Assembly: GCA_039583875.1 (NCBI GenBank)
Contig: CM077155.1
Span: 8,358,043-8,422,042 of the forward strand
Direction: 5' to 3'
Length of the DNA stretch: 64,000 bases
Origin: Platanthera guangdongensis
Lineage: Eukaryota > Streptophyta > Magnoliopsida > Asparagales > Orchidaceae
In this document: positions 11,956 through 24,109 of the stretch, in pieces
How the letters are laid out: each line of letters starts with the position of its first letter
Position numbering within the stretch: position 1 is the stretch's first letter
The notes under the pieces: model-generated
What the model was told of the DNA's origin: nothing
The model's database searches: none
What the model saw: only the letters and a program-made list of their open reading frames with translations
Translations under genes and position numbers: made by a program

Positions 11956-13800
11956 TGATGAGTAGCAAAATATACATATTTTTAGTTTAGTTTTAAATAA
12001 AAATATAATTATATTATGTACATACCCAAATAAATTGTTTTTTAATTTTTCAGTTCTAACTTAACCTGTTTTGTGCCATATAGTTATTTCTCCATATTTG
12101 GGATAATTCAGAAAAATTTCCAAAGTCACGCCCCTAGGTCACACCCGTGACCTAGGGCATGTAACTTTAAAACTAGCAATTGCAGCAATTCGGCAGATTT
12201 CGGCCAGCAAGCCCAGTCACGCTCAAGTTATACGCCTGGGTTCTAGTGGTTATGCCCATGATATTACCCGTAGCCCAGCAAGCCACTCACCGTTACGCCC
12301 TGCCAAAGTTTTGATACCAGCAAAACAAGTCACACCTCGGGTATACGCCTTGTTCTAGCAGTCATGCTTGTGACCTCAGCCGTGACCAAGCCAAAAGTCC
12401 AGCTATCACATCATGTCGAAGTCCATCTACCACGCCTGCAGACACTCCCAACTAACATGCCCGTGACTATCATGTAGCGTCCGTATACTTTTCAAATTTG
12501 ATCCAGAAACCTTTGAAATTCTATCCACACATGTCATGTCAATAATAGGCCCAAGCGACATGCCCTAGGGGGCGTGTACTTCAAAATTTTTGGCTATAAA
12601 TAGATGGTCAAGGCTAAGGTTTAGAGAAGAACTGGTAGAGTTCCACATAGTTGTATATAATAGTTAGTAGTTTTTGAGTGATATTTTTCTAACACTAGTT
12701 TGAGTTTCCTAGTGTGTGACACTTTTTAAGTAATAAATTTACAACTTTCAGTAATTTTTCAACTCTTATTACTTTTAACTTAGTTTTCATTTCTATTAAG
12801 AAAAGGTGTGTGCGTATTTCCTTTCTTTTTTTTTGTAATTCTTTTACTACCACTCCATCCCGAATGAGAGGCTAAGAACTTTTTAGCACTTGATTATGAT
12901 GGTTATGACAAATATTATTTCTGCACTTTTATATGTCTTTTAATTTTCCTACTACCACCCCTATCCCGGATGAGAGGCTAAGAACTTTTTAGTGCTTAAT
13001 TAAGATGGTTGAGACATATATTATTTCTATATTTTAAAACCTTTCTTTAAAAAATAGTTTTCTTATTTTTCTTACTACTGCCCCCATCCCAAATGAGAAG
13101 CTAAAAACTTTTTAGTACTCGATTGAGATGAGCTTTGAGAAGAATATTAATTCTGCAATTTCATACCCTATTTTCTAAATTAATAAAAACTTAAGATTTT
13201 CCACGAATTGATCTCTCGTAGGTAAAGAGAAACTACGCCTCACTCTCGAAAGAGATGAACATAAGCCTCCCGAGTTGAACCTTTGAATATTAGTTGGAGG
13301 TCAATAGCAGGGTTCACCACGTAAAGGGCGCATTAAGGTATTTTTAATTAGATATGAAAGTTCAGTCAATGTACGTAATCACAGGTGGATGTATCCTCGA
13401 TAGAGGTACACTCATATTTTTGGAACCTCCACGGTCAAGTAAATTAATAAAAAGTAGAGTTTTTCTTGTTTAAAAATTAGTTTCCAAAGTAAATCAAAAT
13501 CGAGGGCTCTCTAGCTCATCTACTTTCAAAACCCTAAGTATTACTTTTATTTTTACTTTTAAAAATCAATATCTCTTTTCGATAAAATAATAGTTCTATT
13601 CCTTAAAGTAGAGTACTCAACACAGATCCATGGAAAAATACGACCTTGATATTAAAAAAATATTGTACTATTACTCGATAGGTACGCTTTCCATGATTAC
13701 AGTATATAAGTAAAATAGAGAAAGAACACACAAACACATAATTTTTTCATCCAACTTAATTTTCAATTTAAACTATCTCCAAAGCTATTTTTACTTATCA
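11956..13800 (+). repeat. 3' LTR of non-autonomous element, full length (1845 bp)
   Basis: Starts TGATGAGTA and ends TACTTATCA. The U3 part has a perfect 11-bp inverted repeat with 4-bp loop at 12132-12157 (CCCTAGGTCAC, loop, GTGACCTAGGG) and several GTGAC/ACGCCC motifs, then GGCTATAAATAG at 12592-12603. The same three tandem units as in the left LTR follow at about 12840, 12950 and 13070. The first bases after the LTR (GGTATGT) resemble a splice donor of the Ulp1-like gene into which the element appears to have inserted. Confidence 0.75.
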
Positions 13801-13859
13801 GGTATGTAGTTGGGTTTTGTTTAGTATTTTTTGTATTGTTAAGATTTAAAACATGCTTT

Positions 13860-14600
13860 TTTGCAGTGACACAATTGATATTGAAATAGGAAATATTTTT
13901 ATTTCTCGATCTTGTATTCTCGATATCTTAAAATTTGGGTGCGTGTGCGACTCACATATTGTTGCTTATGCATATGTTTTAAACAGCCTCAAAGAAAAGG
14001 GGAAATGAAATGATTAATTTTGTATTTGTATCTTTCAACCATGCAGTAATAAAATTTCTTCATAAGCTTACTTAGCAGTGCTTCTTATGTATTGATCATC
14101 TCTTATTATCTTTGTTTATCTACAGTATTTTAAAAGATGTTGTAAGACAACCCTACGACTTGTCGAGCAAATTACTCATCAGTCATTATCGTAATGTCAT
14201 GTTATGTTGCCAACCACTGGGTCCTGCTGGTGACCAATTTGAAAGGTAGACGATGGGATTTTTACGATTCATTGTCGAATCTCATGCATAGGTCATCCCT
14301 CCGGGAGCATGTATGTAATTATAAGCTTCAATTTAATTATAACCTTATTATGAATCACTACCTGATTACTTTGCCTAATTAATTGCAGATATGATTTCTT
14401 CAAGAGGAAAGATCTAAGGTGTTTCCAAGGGACAAAACTGATTGGCCATTACGTAGTGGAAGGCCTCCCAACTCAGGAAATGTGTGAAAATTGAGGTATT
14501 ATTCTGATGAAATACATGGAGGCCAGCTTGTTGAAGGGGCAAGTGGATTGGAAGACTCACAAGAGCTGACCAAAGGACATGTCGAGGATCAAGAAAAAAA
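13860..14600 (+). pseudogene. Ulp1-like (C48) cysteine protease pseudogene
   Basis: Three plus-strand blocks resemble the SUMO-protease-like domain carried by some plant Mutator-like elements. These are 13866-14010 (SHIVAYAYVLNSLKEKGK, after a TTTTTTGCAG acceptor-like site), 14194-14311 (NHWVLLVTNLKGRRWDFYDS, with the catalytic His and Asp), and 14389-14580 after a second acceptor-like TTAATTGCAG (VVEGLPTQ, then ILMKYMEASLL, VDWKTHKS). The catalytic Cys region normally reads DCG; here the Cys position is a TGA stop near 14493. The protease is therefore dead. The 5' part is missing, probably removed or displaced by the LTR element ending at 13800. Confidence 0.65.
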
Positions 14601-14699
14601 ATAGTTGTTGCTTTAATCCAAACGTTCCAAAACTCTTTGCTTAGGAAAAATGAGTTTCTAGTTTAAGAATATGCTAGGAACAACCATGCAAAACATTAT

Positions 14700-15950
14700 T
14701 GGCTTATTTTATTCTTTGTGTCAATAATATGCTAGGAACTAACCTTTTTTTATTGAAAGTGGTCGATCATTTCATTCTAACCATATATAAGTCCTGTAAT
14801 CATCTCTTATCATCCAAGTTTTCTCTTATTACCATATCACTCCAATATTTCTTAAATTAAATCCCAGAATCGCATTTACTCATACAATGTTAGAAAAAAG
14901 ATCGAATACCTTTATCATTATTAAAAGTAGGTACTATTGACAGTGCTTTATTTGAGATGTGTCATTGACACAACTGATGTCAACTACTGGGAAAAGTTCT
15001 GTCAATGGAATTGACCATTGCGTGGTCTTGATATGTAAATATGGCGGTGTGTTGTTTTCTACTAACAAATCTCAAAAAAGTCCCAAACACTCAGCAAAAT
15101 GATTCAATGTTATTTGTTATTATGAAAGCCCCACCTTCAAAAATATTCTGTCAATGGTAGTTAACAATAATAAAAGGTGCACATATCAAATTGTACTTGT
15201 TTAATTGATATGTTGTATCAAACATGATAACATCACCGAAATAATCATAATCGATTTTGTTATGCTTGTCAATCCAAAGAAAACTAGTCGGTCTATTCAT
15301 CTCATCAGTTTGAATATCAAAAGAGCACATATTATCCTCAAAGTATCATTCATGCAATATTTTAGATAAACTGATGACATCCCTACTATTTATTAGCGCT
15401 CTTCTTTCGTGTTGGACAAAATTATAAACATCAGTCTTACAAAACCCCACTTTTTTAACACCGTCCACTTCATCTACAATGAAATTGTATGAATGAGTTG
15501 TTCTAATACCCACATCAGTCATATTCTTCAGAATGCTAGTTTGAATATTAGATATACTGCGATGAGATCTCAACAAATGCTTATCATTTTCTGATTCAAG
15601 TGCATGATTTCATTCCTCGACGAACTTCATAACCTCCCAATTCTTACCTTTTTTGTCTACATTGAAGTATATGTAGACCAAGCAGCCTGTGCGAGTATCC
15701 AATTTATGGTATTTTTTGTTCATCAATCAACGGTTTTGAAACTTTTAGATTGACTTTTGCGCAACTATACCCTTGGCCCTTAATAATCCCCGTATGTGTC
15801 CAATAAACAACATATTGCTTCTGCACACTAAATCCAATTTTATTGTATAGTCGTAGTACATAACATATGCTTTCCTCCTCACTGTGTACAATCAGGAATG
15901 TTACTGTTCCTTTTTGTCAATCAGAAATAGAAGTACAGTTGTAAGTGATA
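14700..15950 (-). pseudogene. FAR1/MULE-type transposase-like pseudogene
   Basis: The minus strand carries a degraded FAR1 DNA-binding domain (15590-15890: FSVQKQYVVYW, then across a frameshift TRTGCLVYIYFNVDKKG and SENDKHLLRSHR). A linker at 15346-15576 follows (SYNFIVDEVDGVKKVGFCKT), then the MULE transposase domain to about 14760 (DYDYFGDVIMFDTTYQ, ICAPFI, IFTYQDHAMVNSI). FAR1/FHY3-related proteins derive from Mutator-like transposases. At least five stops and one frameshift show it is a relic. It converges with the Ulp1-like pseudogene on the plus strand; the two may be parts of one Mutator-like element, but no terminal repeats were found. Confidence 0.7.
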
Positions 15951-17650
15951 GTGCACCTTTTTAAAATTCAGTTGTAACAGAATAAATTTCAGTTGTAACA
16001 TAAAAAATTACAGTTGTCATTATAGTACTGTAAATTATATTATAATTGTAATATGTCAAAATAGTCAGGAAAACACCATATAGTGCAGTTTTTCTACTTC
16101 TAAACATAAAATAACCATAGATTCTCAAAAGAGAAGAATGCTTAAAGACTCACATTGCAAAAAATATTAACTAATGGTTTCTCATATATTTGATGCATGA
16201 TTTATTATAAATTGATTCTGATTTTTTACAGCACTGGAGAGAGCACAATGGGGGCAACTAGAGAACATCTATTGTAGCAACAAGAAAGGAGCTATTTATG
16301 GAGCTAAAAATAAACATTGATAGTTGAAGTCAAGGAAGGTGAAAGAGACAAGGGGACTGAAGAGTTGTGTGAAGCAACAAACCCTAAAAAATGTAGAAAA
16401 GGGCGACTGAAATGGAAGATAGAGGGAAGACAGAACGAGTTCAAAAAAAGGTGGGACACACGACTTAAGGCCTATTTATTTTAGCACAGGAGAACGGTAC
16501 ATCGTGCGTACCAAAATTTTCTCTGAACCAAAGCACTGTTTTTTCTATAAGTTGTATTTGATGAATATGTTTACAGAAACTCCTTTTATTTTTTTAAAAA
16601 ACGTCCATATATCTAATTCTAACCACATCAAAAACCGTCTTTTCATGCATCCAGTAGTATTTGCTTCCACTAGTGTGGATAAAGACATCATTATCATAAA
16701 GTATATGTTTGATAAGACAATGATTGTGATCATAAAAGTGTTTTAAGTGTTGTCGAGTGTTCACAGACGGTGGTTCATCACCATCACATTTACGACTGCG
16801 ACCACCGTGCTAAGAGGTCTCAATATTTATTAACCACGAGGTGAAACTAGACTTACAAGTGTGGCCATTTGATTGGCTTCTACCACTGATTTACGTTAAA
16901 GATGTAGCAATGGAGAAGGAAAGAAATGATGACCTTAAATGAGGCGCTCACAATGCGGTTAGACTTAGAAGCATAAAACTATATTTTGGGGATCCACAGT
17001 TCCAAATTGAGGTGCACAAACACGTAAAAAAACATTGCTTGTAGAGTTTCAAATTCACAACTAAAAAAAGTGCCTAGACAGGTAGAGATTTAGAAGGTAA
17101 ATCTATATTCTATAAAGAAATACATTTAAGACCATGTCAGACTCTAAATTGTGCATTCATCAAATAATAGCAACATGCCCAGCTTCATTGGATGACGGGC
17201 GTCTGTTCGATCAAAACCCCTAACCCGCAACTTTTTAAAATCCCACAACCCTAATGGCCCTTTTAACATCACGACTTCACTTCTTGTGCTCGCGACAGCT
17301 ACTTCGCATTTCCTACCGAGATGCTAGATGGCAGTCCAAAAAGAAGGCTACCACGATCCTTGATGTCAGTCGAGGAGTTGCTAATGCGAACACAAAGCAA
17401 TAAACCATCATATCATTGTTGCGCTCAAAGGTATTCCTCAGCCTTCCTTCGAGCGACGACATCCTTTGCCATTTTAGGACTCGTTGACTCTTAGCATTCC
17501 ATGGAACTAACAAATCCTTCCCTAACTGATTTTTTGTTTATGAAATCTCTTATTATGTCGAAATACCCTCTTACTTCTCTAAACACCCTTCTTTAGCCCT
17601 TGCAGCTTTTTATTTTGAACTTCTGAACATTAAATAATTATAGTTAATTC
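15951..17650. other. Region without recognised gene
   Basis: AT-rich sequence upstream of the FAR1-like relic. Frames near 16504-16746 (+) and 17313-17513 (-) have no recognisable motif. A segment near 16755-16803 (CATCACCATCACATTTACGA and neighbours) resembles the end of the Harbinger MITE at 61797, but a matching partner terminus was not found. Confidence 0.5.
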
Positions 17651-17654
17651 CCTT

Positions 17655-18291
17655 TAGGATCAAAGCAGTGCAGAGGCTGGATATAGAGTTAGAGCCAGTA
17701 TTTAGAGCCCTGGAAATGGGCACCACAAAGGACTATACATTGTGTGATGATCTTGTTCATTTTCGGGGCCGTATCTATATACCCACAAGAGATGGGATCT
17801 GAAAGGATATTCTTAGGGAGACACACTGCTCCAGGTAGTCAGTGCACCCCGAGATCACCAAGATGATGGCGAACCTGTAGAGGGACATGTATTGGCCTGA
17901 AATGAAGAAGGATGTTATATATTTTATGACACACTGCGAGGCCTATTAGCTGGTGAAGGCTGAGTGCAAGAGCCTTAGGGTACAACTATAACCATTGTCC
18001 ACGTTAGAGTGGAAGTTCGAGGATATAGCCATGGATTTTGTGTATGGGTTACCTCATTCCCACTCCGGGCACGATTCTATTTGGGTCATCATGGACAGAT
18101 TGATCAAGGTAGCCGAGTTCATCCTGATCCGGAAGGATGCTCCCATTGGGGTATTGGTGAGATTTTTTATGGAGTTTGTTTAGTACCACGACGTGCCCAA
18201 GACCATTATATCAGATCAATACGGTCGATTCACTTTCAGGGAGTGGAGGGTAGTGTAGGAGTACTTAGGTTCTCATTTTGCATTCAGCACC
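17655..18291 (+). pseudogene. Chromovirus-type integrase fragment
   Basis: A plus-strand relic carrying a linker (LVHFRGRIYIPT), an H-H-C-C region (ILRETH, SVHPEITKM, MYWPEMKKDV) and the core domain (WKFEDIAMDFVYGLP, DSIWVIMDRLIKVAEF, ISDQYGRFTF, SHFAFS). Stops lie at about 17802, 17877 and 18181. It breaks off exactly where a copia LTR begins at 18292, at the point equivalent to the FSTAFHPQTDGQ segment near 36421 in the chromovirus of this window. The other half is not present in the window. Confidence 0.8.
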
Positions 18292-20098
18292 TATTGGGTA
18301 CATTAGAAATAATGTACTTGATTTGAAGAATCCCTTTCAACTCAATGATATGCACAAGTTTGTATTTTATGTATGTTTCAGTTCATACATGCAGGTTAGT
18401 CTATGTCATGTTGACTGGATAGGTGGTCCAGGTGACATTGACAGGTGGACTCATAAAAGCTGACTAGAAAGGCAAAAAATTGACTAAGTCCACATGCGTC
18501 AAGTGAAGCTAGTTCACTCATCGCCATACAACTAATAGTGCTGAGTGAAGTCAGGACAGTCAAAGCAAAAAATTGACTAAGTACAAAAGTGTTGATACAC
18601 TTCACAACTCTGTCGATACCTTTGTAGGAGAAGTTTCGAAAGATCAAGTCAGCTGTGTCGAGACAAATCAGTTATCTCGACACCTTGAAGATTCAAGATA
18701 GCTGTGTCGAGACAATTCAGTTATCTCGACACCTTGAAGATTAAGTCAGCAGTGTTGAGACAAGTCAAATGTCTCGACACCATAAAGCTCAGGATAGTAG
18801 TGTTGAGATAATATAACTGTCTTGATACAATAAAGAACTGAAGTGAAGACTTAAAGATGTTGACACCCAGCAAACATTAGTGTCGAGACAATTCAACTGT
18901 CTCGACATAGTGAAGACTTAAAGATGTCGACACCAGCAGACAGTTGTTTTGAGACTACTAAGATGTCTCGACACTTTGCAGTTTACACTAAGTATTATTA
19001 TGTCAAGACACTTGGGACATCTCGACACTTATGATTCTGAAGATGTACAGAGTCAACACAGAAGTGTCAAGTCAAGTCAGAAATATCACATCAGCTACAG
19101 TAGTGTGATATCTCATCAGAAACTGTTTGAAGGAATACTTGGAGTATGATAGCGTAATGATGACTTCATCAATCAAAAGCCAATAACCTGTGAAGGCTAT
19201 AAATAGAGGGGTCGTCTACACAGAATACAATAATTAGAAGAATTACACAATCAATCATTTCACTTATTCTAATTTCTCGTAAGTCAGAGGAGGGCGACAA
19301 CTCCAACAAGAAGAAGGAAGATACATGTCTTCAAGAAAGTCTTCTGGTCCTTTCAACAAGTTGATCAGAGGATTAAGGTGGATATGTTCTATAAGTTCTT
19401 CAAGGAAATCAAGCCGATCATCATCAAGAACATTATAGATCCATAAAAGAATCATTTCAGTCAGTCTGCTTATCACGAACCAATCCTATGCTGCTGAATT
19501 GAAGAATCTAATTTCTCAAATAAGTTAGATTACATAATTGATATTTTCTGAGATTACTTTCTTTCTTATTTACCTCTTAATTTTGTAAGATCTCTTGGAG
19601 ATCTGAGTGGGTAGGAGATAAATTTTCTGAGTTGTAAGCCTGATTTATAAAGGCTGAGGTAGGATTATTAAGAGACCTGAGGTAGGTGATTTATATGAGA
19701 TCACTGAGGTGTAAGCCTGTGTTATAAAGGCTGAGGTGGGATTCTTAAGGGACCTAAGGTAGGAGATTGGGTGGATCTCTGAGGTAGGACCAGTGGGTCT
19801 GAGTTGTGGGTTTCTTAACAAAAACTAAGCCTGTAAGATCTGTTGATCTGAGTTGAAGAGGAGGAGATATAACCTTATCTAGCACATTGCTACTGAAGAA
19901 GAAGGGGGAAAGTGGATGTACCCTAGATAGGGGAACCTCTATAAAATTTCTATGTACTTTGTGGATTGCTTGTGTTGTGTGCTTGTGAATGTTTATTTTC
20001 AAGATTCTGTCGAATGTTTAGTACAAGTAACAAAGAAATTTAAAAGACACCTATTCACCCCTCTCTAGGTAATTAACTACCCATAGATTTATCTTTCA
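18292..20098 (+). repeat. 5' LTR of SIRE-like copy 1
   Basis: Runs from TATTGGGTACATT to ATCTTTCA and is followed at 20101 by TGGTATCAGAG, the initiator tRNA-Met primer site. Between 18653 and 19035, pairs of GTGTCGAGACA and TCTCGACAC are repeated, making hairpins with loops of roughly a dozen bases. TATAAATAG lies at 19198-19206. The transcribed part contains repeated GTAAGCCTG-TTATAAAGGCTGAGG units near 19636 and 19712. Confidence 0.85.
18653..19035 (+). repeat. TGTCGAGACA / TCTCGACA inverted-motif array
   Basis: Roughly ten alternating motifs GTGTCGAGAC and (A/G)TCTCGACAC, with decayed versions such as TGTTGAGAC, in the upstream part of the LTR and ending about 160 bp before the TATA box. 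Each adjacent pair can fold back on itself. The core TGTCGA is shared with the arrays of the 13 kb copy and with two sites in each chromovirus LTR. Confidence 0.75.
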
Positions 20099-20181
20099 AG
20101 TGGTATCAGAGGGAGGTTACTCAAAGAAAGACCTAACATTCAGAAAAATACCCTAAGGGTGGTTGATACATATCTGATTTC

Positions 20182-22457
20182 ATGGCTTCAGAATCTCATA
20201 GAGAACTCAGTTCTATGAAGCTTCGTATTTATACAAAGGATAATTTTGCTATTTGGAAGCGGGAGGTGAGATTCTTCATGGAGGCATCAAATCCAAGAAT
20301 CTTTGTCACTATACAAGAAGGACCATATACTCCTATAAAAGTATCTATCTTAGATGCAAATGTGCAAACCCCTAAGAGTCTGTCTAAGATGATAAAGGAT
20401 GAGATGGTTCTTGCCACCATGGATAAAAGAGCACAAAACATAATTGTCAGTGTAATAGATAATTCATCCTTTCAAAACTTAGTCCACTGTAAAACATTCA
20501 TGGAGATGTGGGACACTCTCATAGTCTATATAGAAGACATAGAAGAAGTCAGAGATGATAGAAATTCTCTACACAACCAGCAGTAAGAGGCATTCAGGCA
20601 AGGGAAGACTGATTCTATAAAACTATGTTATGAAAAGTTCTTTAGAATAGTCAATGACTTAAAGAATTATGACAGATAATTCTCAAACTATGAACTTAAT
20701 AACAAGTTTCTGAGATCCCTAAACAAAGAATGAGACATAAAGATTTGTGCTGTAAGAGAAATGAGGAATCTGAGGAACATGTTACCCCAGGATTTGTATG
20801 GGAAGCTATTGGCACATGAGCTTCAGTTAAATTCTAGAAAATCTGAAGTTGAATCTGCCAGAAATTCAAATCAGACTAGATCTGTGGCTTTCAAAGCAGA
20901 CACATCAAAGAAAGCTAGAAGAGAAATTCCATCATCGCCAAGAAGGGATGAAGATATAGTTAGCACTGGAACCAGTTCTTCATCATAAGAATTGTCAGAT
21001 GATGAATTAACACTATTCATCAGACAATTCAAGAAGATGATGAGAATAAGGAAGCAATGCAACAAGAAGAAAACATCTAGACCAAGTTCCAGCAAAAGCA
21101 AAGACAAACACAGAAACAACTCTATGGTCAGGTATGATTCAAACCAGAACAAACAAATTAAGACTGATATTATTTTTTATTACTGTAACAAGCCTTAACA
21201 TGTCATTGTTGACTGTCCAGTAAAGAGATAGGAGAACATGAAGTCCAAGGAAAAGAAGTTCTATAAAGATAAAAAGTCAAAAAAGTGTCTAATGGCAAAG
21301 AAGTCAAAGACCTTATCTGATAGTGATTCAGATTCAAATGAATCAGATGAAGAACATGCTCATATTGGATTGTTCTTATGTGAAGAGGAATTCATCAGAG
21401 AGGCCATATACAAGGGCAATAACTCAATTTCATCACTCCATGGTGACACTGAAGATGATATGGAGGTTAACTTGATGACACTTTCTGATAATCCAGAAAC
21501 AAAAATTGCTAAATGTTAGGATACTCAGGTAATCTTTGACAATTCTAATTGTTCTACAACTTATGTTCATGAGACTGTGGATGAGTTAGACTCATGTGAC
21601 TCAAAGTTTGATTCATATAAGTCCAACTCTGAGACTGAACTGCAGTAGCTCACAGTTAAGTTTAGAAAACTGCTAAAGACTCTTGTAAAGAGCAAAAAGT
21701 TGTCAAAGAACAAGTCATTGAGATTGCATCACTAAGAGGTCTTAAGTATCATCATGAGATGGCTACTCAGAAGATTGGTCTTCGAAGTTCAAAGTTGGCT
21801 AAGCTAACTAAGATCATGGATGATCAAATCATGTTGCTAAAATAAAAGGATGCAACCATTCAGGAGTTAGAACTCAAACTCATGAATGAGAAAAGACTTG
21901 TTCAGCTATTTTCTAAACCTAAAACTATGCTCCCAATTATAGATATCTTCTCAGGAACTCCTGGAAGTGGACTTGGTTATGTTAAACCTAAGAGAAGGAG
22001 AGGCAAAAGGCTGATAGGACAAAAAAATCCAGTCATGCCACAACCTATGTTTCAGACTAAGGGAAAAGAAATCCAAAAGTCTGGACCTGTAGAACCAAAC
22101 TCATATGTGAATAGGAAAGCTATTCCAAATATTCTTCCTCCAAGGAGGACTGTTGTGACTGAGAGGCAAAACTACCATTTTGCTCTCAGTCAAAATGCAA
22201 CTGTCAAGTTTGCTGATTCCTATCCTAAGGAATATCAGCATAAAGTTCCTACTGTTCCTCCAAAGAAGAGGTACAACAGATATAAGTGCTGGTGTTGTGG
22301 AAAGATTGGACACTTTGCTCTGGACTGCTGGTTCAATCACATTGTGTCTCATGGGCAGAAAGTGTACCCAACTAAGAAATTTTCAAGTGATCTCAATGGA
22401 GCCCCAGCTAAAAAGAACCTAGGACCGAAGACAATTTGGGTTCCTAAGGATAAATGA
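20182..22457 (+). pseudogene. gag pseudogene of SIRE-like copy 1
   Basis: Begins ATGGCTTCAGAATC and matches the intact gag at 38670 from its first residues (SMKLRIYTKDNFAIWK). It holds the UBN2-type capsid domain, an acidic Ser-rich linker (SDSDSNESDEEH) and two zinc knuckles: a damaged first one (YYCNKP, stop, HVIVDCP near 21180-21220) and an intact second one (CWCCGKIGHFALDCW near 22288). Stops at 20584, 20680, 20731, 20986 and others, and frame changes near 21640-21880, disable it. It ends in a TGA at 22455 at the same place as the gag stop of the other copy. Confidence 0.85.
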
Positions 22458-24109
22458 ATTCTTATTTTGCAGGTATGTCCAAGAACCAGAGATAGACCCA
22501 TCTGGTACTTGGATAGTGAATGTTCCAGAGATATGACTTGAATAAAGAGCAATTTGAGGGTGTTTATTCTAGTAAAGGATGGACCAAAGGTGATCTTTGG
22601 TGCAGCTAACAAAGGGATTACCAAAGGTTATGGTAAGATCTCAAATGGTTTAGTCACTTTCACCAAAGTAGCTTATGTGGAAGGGTTGCAACACAACCTT
22701 ATAAGCATAAGTAAACTTTGTGATCGTGGTTATGACATTTCATTCCACAAGGATGAGTGCCACATTAAGAAGTCAAGTGACCAAGAGGTTATCTTGACAG
22801 GCACTAGGTGTGGGAATGTGTACTGTTTAAATTTTCTTTGTCAAAATTCAGACTCCCCTATATGCCTAGTTGCAAATAAGAAATCCTCACACTGTGTCAA
22901 ATGGCACAAGAGGCTAGCTCATTTGAATTATAAGACCGTAGGCAAGCTATTCAGCAAAGAGCTAGTTAGGAATGTTCCTAACATTAATTGCTCTAAGGAG
23001 AGCATTTGCTCTGCATACTAAAAGGCAAGCAGAACAAAGCTTCATTCAAAATCTTTGAAACCAAAGACTCTATGAGGTGTTTATACCTCTTGCATATGGA
23101 CATGTTTGGTCCTATGCTAGTTCATAGTGTAGGAAGGAAAGTCTACACCTTTGTGATTGTTGATGACTATTCCAGATTTACTTGAGTTTTCTTTTTAAGA
23201 AAAAAGTCTAAAACTCTTAATGTCTTCAAGACATTTGTCAAACAAATACATAATGAATTGAATAGTTCTGTGATCAGAATCAGAAGTGATCATGGAACTG
23301 AGTTTTAATTTGAATGCATGACAAAGTTTTGTGAAGAACTTGAGATTCAACAAGAGTTTTCCTCTCCAAGAACACCCTAAAAAAATGTGATTGCTGAGAG
23401 AAATAACAGGACTCTCATTGAAGATGGAAGAACCATGCTGAGTGATTCTTCTCTCCCAGAATATTTCTGGGCTGAAACTATTAAAACAGCATGTCATGTT
23501 CTTAATAGAGCTTCAATCAACAAAAGGCTGAATAAGACTCCTTATAAGCTAATGAAGGGCAGAAAACCAGACTTGGACTACTTCAGAATCTTTGGATGTA
23601 GATGTTTTGTCCTTAATAATGGGAAAACATACTTAACTAAGTTTGCTGAGAAGTCCTATGAATGCATATTTGTTGGTTATACTAACCACAGTAAGTCCTA
23701 TAGGATCTACAACTTGAGAGATCAAGTTATAGAGGAGTCTGTTCATGTTATATTTGATGAAAGTTCTATGTATTACAATGATAAGCCAGGTACATCAAGC
23801 ACAACAGGAGAAGACTTGAAACTAAAGGAGCTGTCAATAGAAGACTCAGTTCTAGCAAGCCAAAGTATACAAGATGGAGTCAACATTGTTAAGAAAGAAC
23901 TTGCACAGGAACAACCAGAAGAAGAGACTCAGCAACAAGTCGAAGCTGTTCAAAGAGAAGAGGTCACATTGCCAGTTACTGTCAGACATCTAAGGGATCA
24001 TCCAAAGGAACTGATCATTGGAGATGCAGGACATGGTGTGACCACAAGAAGTAGACATCATAACACTATAATGTATTCAAGTTTTTTTATCTCAAATAGA
24101 ACCAAATAA
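22458..24109 (+). pseudogene. Protease and integrase region of copy 1
   Basis: The protease site reads WYLDSECSRDM near 22502, where active copia enzymes have DSGC, so the catalytic Gly is replaced. The integrase follows: HCVKWHKRLAHLNYK zinc finger at 22890, then the core with RSDHGTEF near 23283 and a stop before the glutamate helix (AERNNRT). Extended segments reach 23760 (YRIYNLRDQVIEESVHVIFDE), followed by a low-complexity linker with Gln/Glu-rich sequence to 24106. Confidence 0.8.

Larger units (their letters stand above)
9425..13800 (+). mobile_element. Non-autonomous LTR element without coding domains
   Basis: Two direct repeats (9425-10739 and 12485-13800) align along about 1.3 kb. 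The right copy extends upstream to 11956, where TGATGAGTA matches the reverse complement of its end TACTTATCA at 8 of 9 positions. The left copy lacks this upstream part because the minus-strand gypsy element inserted into it. A degenerate tRNA-Asp-type primer site follows the left LTR. The 1.2 kb interior has no recognisable gag or pol. Long LTRs with a short non-coding interior fit a LARD-like derivative mobilised in trans by Athila/Tat-type elements. Confidence 0.75.

Noticed and set aside
16504..16746. Small host gene on either strand
   Set aside because: Open on both strands, AT-rich, with no motif or splice context; probably chance.
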